Positions 4,709-7,274 of a stretch of DNA of 7,274 nt are shown here, one piece after another. The DNA comes from CAZFER01 sp964517495 (GTDB taxonomy: Bacteria > Hinthialibacterota > Hinthialibacteria > Hinthialibacterales > Hinthialibacteraceae), in NCBI GenBank assembly GCA_964517495.1, contig CAZFER010000138.1:1-7274 (forward strand), given 5' to 3'. The position numbers and the translations under genes are program-made. The notes beneath the pieces are model-generated. The model did no database searches. It was not told the origin of the DNA and saw only the letters and a list, made by a program, of their open reading frames with translations. Each line of letters opens with the position of its first letter. Position 1 is the stretch's first letter.

Positions 4709-6598
4709 ATGAATAACATAATCCTTACTTATTACCTCTCATTTTGTTTATTGCTCATCATATGCCTCCCTGCAATTTCCCAGGAAACCGGCCCACTAAT
4801 CGGTGATAAAAGCGGTGGCAGCCGTGCAATCCCAGTCCATTTAATCCCCTTGTTGGATGAAGGAGCGTTTGAACTGACGGCTGCGGATGATCTGCAAATT
4901 CCTTACTCCACTCACCAAACCTGTGCCAAGGAATGCCATAGTTATGAAACAATCTCCGGCGGCTGGCACTTCAACGCGGGAACAGATGAAGGCTTTGCAG
5001 GCCGTCCCGGCCATCCCTGGATTTATGTGGATTCAAATACGGCAACCATTATCCCGCTATCCTATCGCGATTGGCCAGGTGCATATAATCCCGAAAAGAT
5101 AGGACTTTCACCCTGGGATTTCGCTCTGCGTTTCGGGCGTCATCTTCCCGGTGGAGGGATGACCGAGTGGGATGCCACAAAGTATCGTGACACCATGCTG
5201 CGCATGATGGTCTCCGGCAAGTTGGAAGTCAATTGCCTGGCATGTCACGATGCCGATCCTGCCCATGATCAGGCTGAATATGCAATACAGATCGCCCGCC
5301 AAAACTTGCGCTGGGCAGCCGCCGCCACCTCCAGCTTTACTTCAGTGAGTGGCTCAGCCAAAGCCATGCCCGATACATTCGATTACCTGATGCCCGAACC
5401 GCCGAATGATCCCAAATTGATCCCACCAACCGTTGAGTATGCACCCAATACCTTTGACTCAAAAAACCGGGTTTTCTTTAATATTGTAAGAAAAGTACCC
5501 AACCAGCGATGCTACTTTTGTCATTCCACCAAATTGATCGATCCGGATGCTAACGAGAAATGGCAGCGTGATGAGGATGTTCACCTCGCCGCGGGTATGC
5601 AATGTGTGGATTGCCACCGCAATGGATTGGAACACGATATTGTCCGTGGGTATAAAGGCGAATCGTCATCTTCAAAGAATCCCCTGGCTGATGTGCTCTC
5701 CTGCGAAGGGTGCCATTTGGGAGAACAGTCATCGGATCATCCCACATCCGGTCGGATGGCTGCACCAGTGCCACTGCATAAGGGCATCCCCCCCATCCAT
5801 TTTGATACCTTGACGTGTACCGCGTGTCATTCTGGTCCGTGGCCAAATTCACAAGTCTATTCCCTAAAAACCTCACTGGCGCATGGATTGGGGATTCACA
5901 ATATAAACACGTCCGATGATGCATTGCCTTGGATAGTGGGGCCAGTATTTGCAAAGACCTTAAATGGAAAACTGGCACCCCATTATGCAGTATGGCCTTC
6001 GTTTTGGACGCGCTTGGGTGAGAATACTCACACACCATATACTCTCACAACAATATCAGAGCTACTCGATCTCTCTTCATTAGATGACCGCCAGCTTACA
6101 GAAGAAGTGATTGTCAGTACCTTGAATAAGTTGAAAGCGAAATCGGATGGTAACGGTCAACCGTCTTTTATAAATGGTGGCACTGCCTATCAATTGGGTG
6201 AAGATGGTGTGTTGATGAACGTGAATCATTTCGCCGCCATGCCCTATCTTTGGCCGATGGCGCATGATGTCCGTCCAGCTGCGCAGTCATTAGGTGTTCG
6301 CAGTTGTGAGGATTGCCATGCGCAGGATGCGCCCTTCTTTTTTGGAAAAGTTCCCATCCAATCGCCTTTCCTGGCTGACGCTGAACCAAAAACCATGACA
6401 ATGGTGCAGTTTGAAGGGATTGATCCCACATCCACCAAGGTGTTTGCTTTATCCTTTGTTTTCCGGCCCTGGTATAAAGTGGTGCTCATAGCGGTGTGCA
6501 CATTGATTGGTTTGATCCTGCTTATGTATGCTTTAAAAATGGTTGAACGGGTAATGAATTATCTTACAACCCCACGTACAACGAGCGATGATGAATAA
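4709..6598 (+). CDS. heptahaem c-type cytochrome with C-terminal membrane anchor
   Basis: The 629-residue protein has a Sec signal peptide (hydrophobic 5-20, likely cleavage after PAIS at about 24) and seven covalent haem sites: CAKECH (72-77, a CX3CH variant), CLACH (176-180), CYFCH (268-272), CVDCH (299-303), CEGCH (332-336), CTACH (370-374) and CEDCH (533-537). The gap between the sixth and seventh is long (about 160 residues) and may hold a separate domain. A hydrophobic helix at about 589-608 followed by a short, partly charged tail should anchor it in the membrane with the haems in the periplasm. The block SGGWHFNAG (83-91), LSYRDWPG and FGRHLPGGG (142-150) recalls a family of uncharacterised multihaem cytochromes, mainly from planctomycete-like genomes (from memory). 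The role is electron transfer, perhaps as a reductase; partner and acceptor are unknown. No clear ribosome site precedes ATG 4709. The 3' end overlaps the next gene by 11 bases, so the two are very likely co-translated. Confidence 0.9.
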   Translation: MNNIILTYYLSFCLLLIICLPAISQETGPLIGDKSGGSRAIPVHLIPLLDEGAFELTAADDLQIPYSTHQTCAKECHSYETISGGWHFNAGTDEGFAGRPGHPWIYVDSNTATIIPLSYRDWPGAYNPEKIGLSPWDFALRFGRHLPGGGMTEWDATKYRDTMLRMMVSGKLEVNCLACHDADPAHDQAEYAIQIARQNLRWAAAATSSFTSVSGSAKAMPDTFDYLMPEPPNDPKLIPPTVEYAPNTFDSKNRVFFNIVRKVPNQRCYFCHSTKLIDPDANEKWQRDEDVHLAAGMQCVDCHRNGLEHDIVRGYKGESSSSKNPLADVLSCEGCHLGEQSSDHPTSGRMAAPVPLHKGIPPIHFDTLTCTACHSGPWPNSQVYSLKTSLAHGLGIHNINTSDDALPWIVGPVFAKTLNGKLAPHYAVWPSFWTRLGENTHTPYTLTTISELLDLSSLDDRQLTEEVIVSTLNKLKAKSDGNGQPSFINGGTAYQLGEDGVLMNVNHFAAMPYLWPMAHDVRPAAQSLGVRSCEDCHAQDAPFFFGKVPIQSPFLADAEPKTMTMVQFEGIDPTSTKVFALSFVFRPWYKVVLIAVCTLIGLILLMYALKMVERVMNYLTTPRTTSDDE

Positions 6599-7031
6599 AC
6601 GTTTAAAACTAATCTATATCTTTTTGTTGGTTTGTTTTGTTGTGTTGGCAGTGACTGGTTTTTATCCTCTTATCAACCATAAACCACTGTCAGGTTACTT
6701 GCTCATTCTTCACACAATCGTTTCGGGCGTGATGGCATTGGCATTGGCTTTGCTTGCACTTTTATTCGGCTCAACAAACAACACCCGCCAGGCGTTGATG
6801 TGCGGCACCCATTGGCTTGTTGTGAAAATAGTACGATTTTTCTTTTGGTTGATTATGATTGTTGCAATACCTTTAATTCTCAGTATTCTATTAAGCATGT
6901 TCCCCCTTTTCGCGCCCGAAGAACAACGTCTCTTATTATGGCTACATCAATGGAGTGCCATTGTATTTGCAGGATGTGTAGTGATCCAAGCCCTATTTAT
7001 TCCGTTTTTAAAGATAAAGAGTAATAAATAA
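6588..7031 (+). CDS. four-helix membrane protein, probable b-type cytochrome-like partner of the cytochrome c
   Basis: The 147-residue protein has four hydrophobic segments at about 7-29, 36-60, 81-106 and 114-140. His42 (LILHTIVSG) lies in helix 2 and His120 (LWLHQWSA) in helix 4, placed as haem-b ligands could be in small four-helix cytochromes b; His31 and His75 lie in connecting loops. I therefore infer a membrane subunit that passes electrons between the quinone pool and the cytochrome encoded just upstream. The first helix lacks the histidine normal in cytochrome b561 types, so haem binding is not certain and a single-haem or haem-free anchor is possible. The start overlaps the end of the cytochrome gene by 11 bases (ATG 6588; a second in-frame ATG follows at 6591), with only a weak GAG at 6583-6585, which points to translational coupling. 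I do not recognise a named family. Confidence 0.7.
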   Translation: MMNKRLKLIYIFLLVCFVVLAVTGFYPLINHKPLSGYLLILHTIVSGVMALALALLALLFGSTNNTRQALMCGTHWLVVKIVRFFFWLIMIVAIPLILSILLSMFPLFAPEEQRLLLWLHQWSAIVFAGCVVIQALFIPFLKIKSNK

Positions 7032-7136
7032 GTACAGCAAGTAACTAGGGCAGTGCGCAAGCACCAAGGGCAAAAAAAGTTCTGGCTAGCGAGAAATAAA
7101 CCCCAAAGGGGTACCACCCAACCCCCAATATTCAAT

Positions 7137-7172
7137 ATCCTGCGAATCCTTAACATCCTGGATATCCTGATT
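7137..7172. repeat. 9-bp-period tandem repeat (ATCCTGNNN x4)
   Basis: ATCCTG or ATCCTT begins at 7137, 7146, 7155 and 7164, an exact 9-base period with the last three bases of each unit variable (cga, aac, gat, att), followed by CAGACA. It lies in non-coding sequence downstream of the membrane-protein gene. Similar ATCCTG/AATCCTG-rich intergenic strings occur in some environmental bacterial genomes as I recall; the origin is unknown. Confidence 0.65.
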
Positions 7173-7231
7173 CAGACAAAAAACCCTCATACCTCATTTT
7201 TTTCTGGTCAAAATAGGTGCTAACAGATTGG

Positions 7232-7274
7232 TAGGGTGGGTTAAAAGCGGAATCCGCCCAAGCGGATGAAGCGT
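7232..7274. repeat. partial palindromic repeat running off the window end
   Basis: TAGGGTGGGTTAAAAGCGG resembles the left arm of the 4537-4576 element. It is followed by an inner palindrome, GCGGAATCCGC (7247-7257), and then AAGCGGATGAAGCGT. The matching right arm (expected AACCCACC or similar) would lie just past 7274. It is probably a dispersed intergenic element of the widespread GGTGGGTTA...AACCCACC kind. Confidence 0.45.

Noticed and set aside
4689..4712. Seven-codon ORF (MNKQQRK) ending in ATGA at the cytochrome start, possibly a coupled leader peptide
   Set aside because: It has no Shine-Dalgarno sequence and is so short in an AT-rich leader that chance is the simpler explanation.
5550..6038. 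162-residue minus-strand ORF within the cytochrome gene
   Set aside because: It is antisense to a gene with six regular haem motifs and a signal peptide; its many His and Cys are the complement of the coding strand, not a domain.
7101..7111. CCCCAAAGGGG mini-palindrome
   Set aside because: It is a 4-bp stem with a 3-base loop and no T-tract or second copy; too little to call.

Overview
The window reads as bacterial chromosome, probably from an uncultured environmental lineage. Three consecutive genes carry twin-arginine (Tat) leaders, one encoding a Gfo/Idh/MocA oxidoreductase and two encoding aldo/keto-reductase-like proteins. They are followed by a large multihaem c-type cytochrome. Tat-exported Gfo/Idh/MocA enzymes are abundant in Planctomycetota and neighbouring PVC lineages and in some uncultured phyla (for example KSB1- or Hydrogenedentes-like bacteria), so a lineage of that kind is my best guess. 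This is inference from gene style, not a taxonomic result.

Layout. Positions 1-42 are the 3' half of a tRNA-Gly (anticodon TCC), followed by a clear intrinsic terminator (56-88). On the minus strand, 281-828 holds a decayed gene in two reading frames: the C-terminal end of what looks like a large DEAD/DEAH-type helicase with a small endonuclease-like tail, cut off at its 5' end. An AT-rich gap (829-1016) leads into a plus-strand operon. The operon opens with a 37-codon ORF that is little more than a Tat leader (1017-1130). It overlaps the first of two tandem paralogous Tat-exported AKR-like proteins (1123-2139 and 2179-3132), and a Tat-exported Gfo/Idh/MocA oxidoreductase follows (3161-4525). 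A 183-bp gap contains a long hairpin repeat, a second GC-rich palindrome and a candidate promoter. The next unit is a heptahaem cytochrome c with a C-terminal membrane anchor (4709-6598), overlapping by 11 bases a four-helix membrane protein with histidines inside two helices (6588-7031). The tail (7032-7274) is non-coding and repeat-bearing: a 9-bp-period tandem array, then the left arm of an element resembling the hairpin repeat at 4537-4576.

How the genes may work together. The first unit should place folded, cofactor-loaded oxidoreductases in the periplasm, probably acting on sugars or sugar derivatives. The second resembles a two-gene membrane-to-periplasm electron conduit, with a b-type-like quinone-side subunit and a multihaem c-type subunit. 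Whether the two units are functionally linked is unknown; they are adjacent and co-oriented but separated by a hairpin and a possible new promoter. The most unusual points are the tandem AKR-like pair, which lacks a recognisable AKR catalytic tetrad but shares strongly conserved signature blocks; the loss of the usual EKP lysine in the Gfo/Idh/MocA protein; the orphan Tat leader; and the CX3CH first haem motif.
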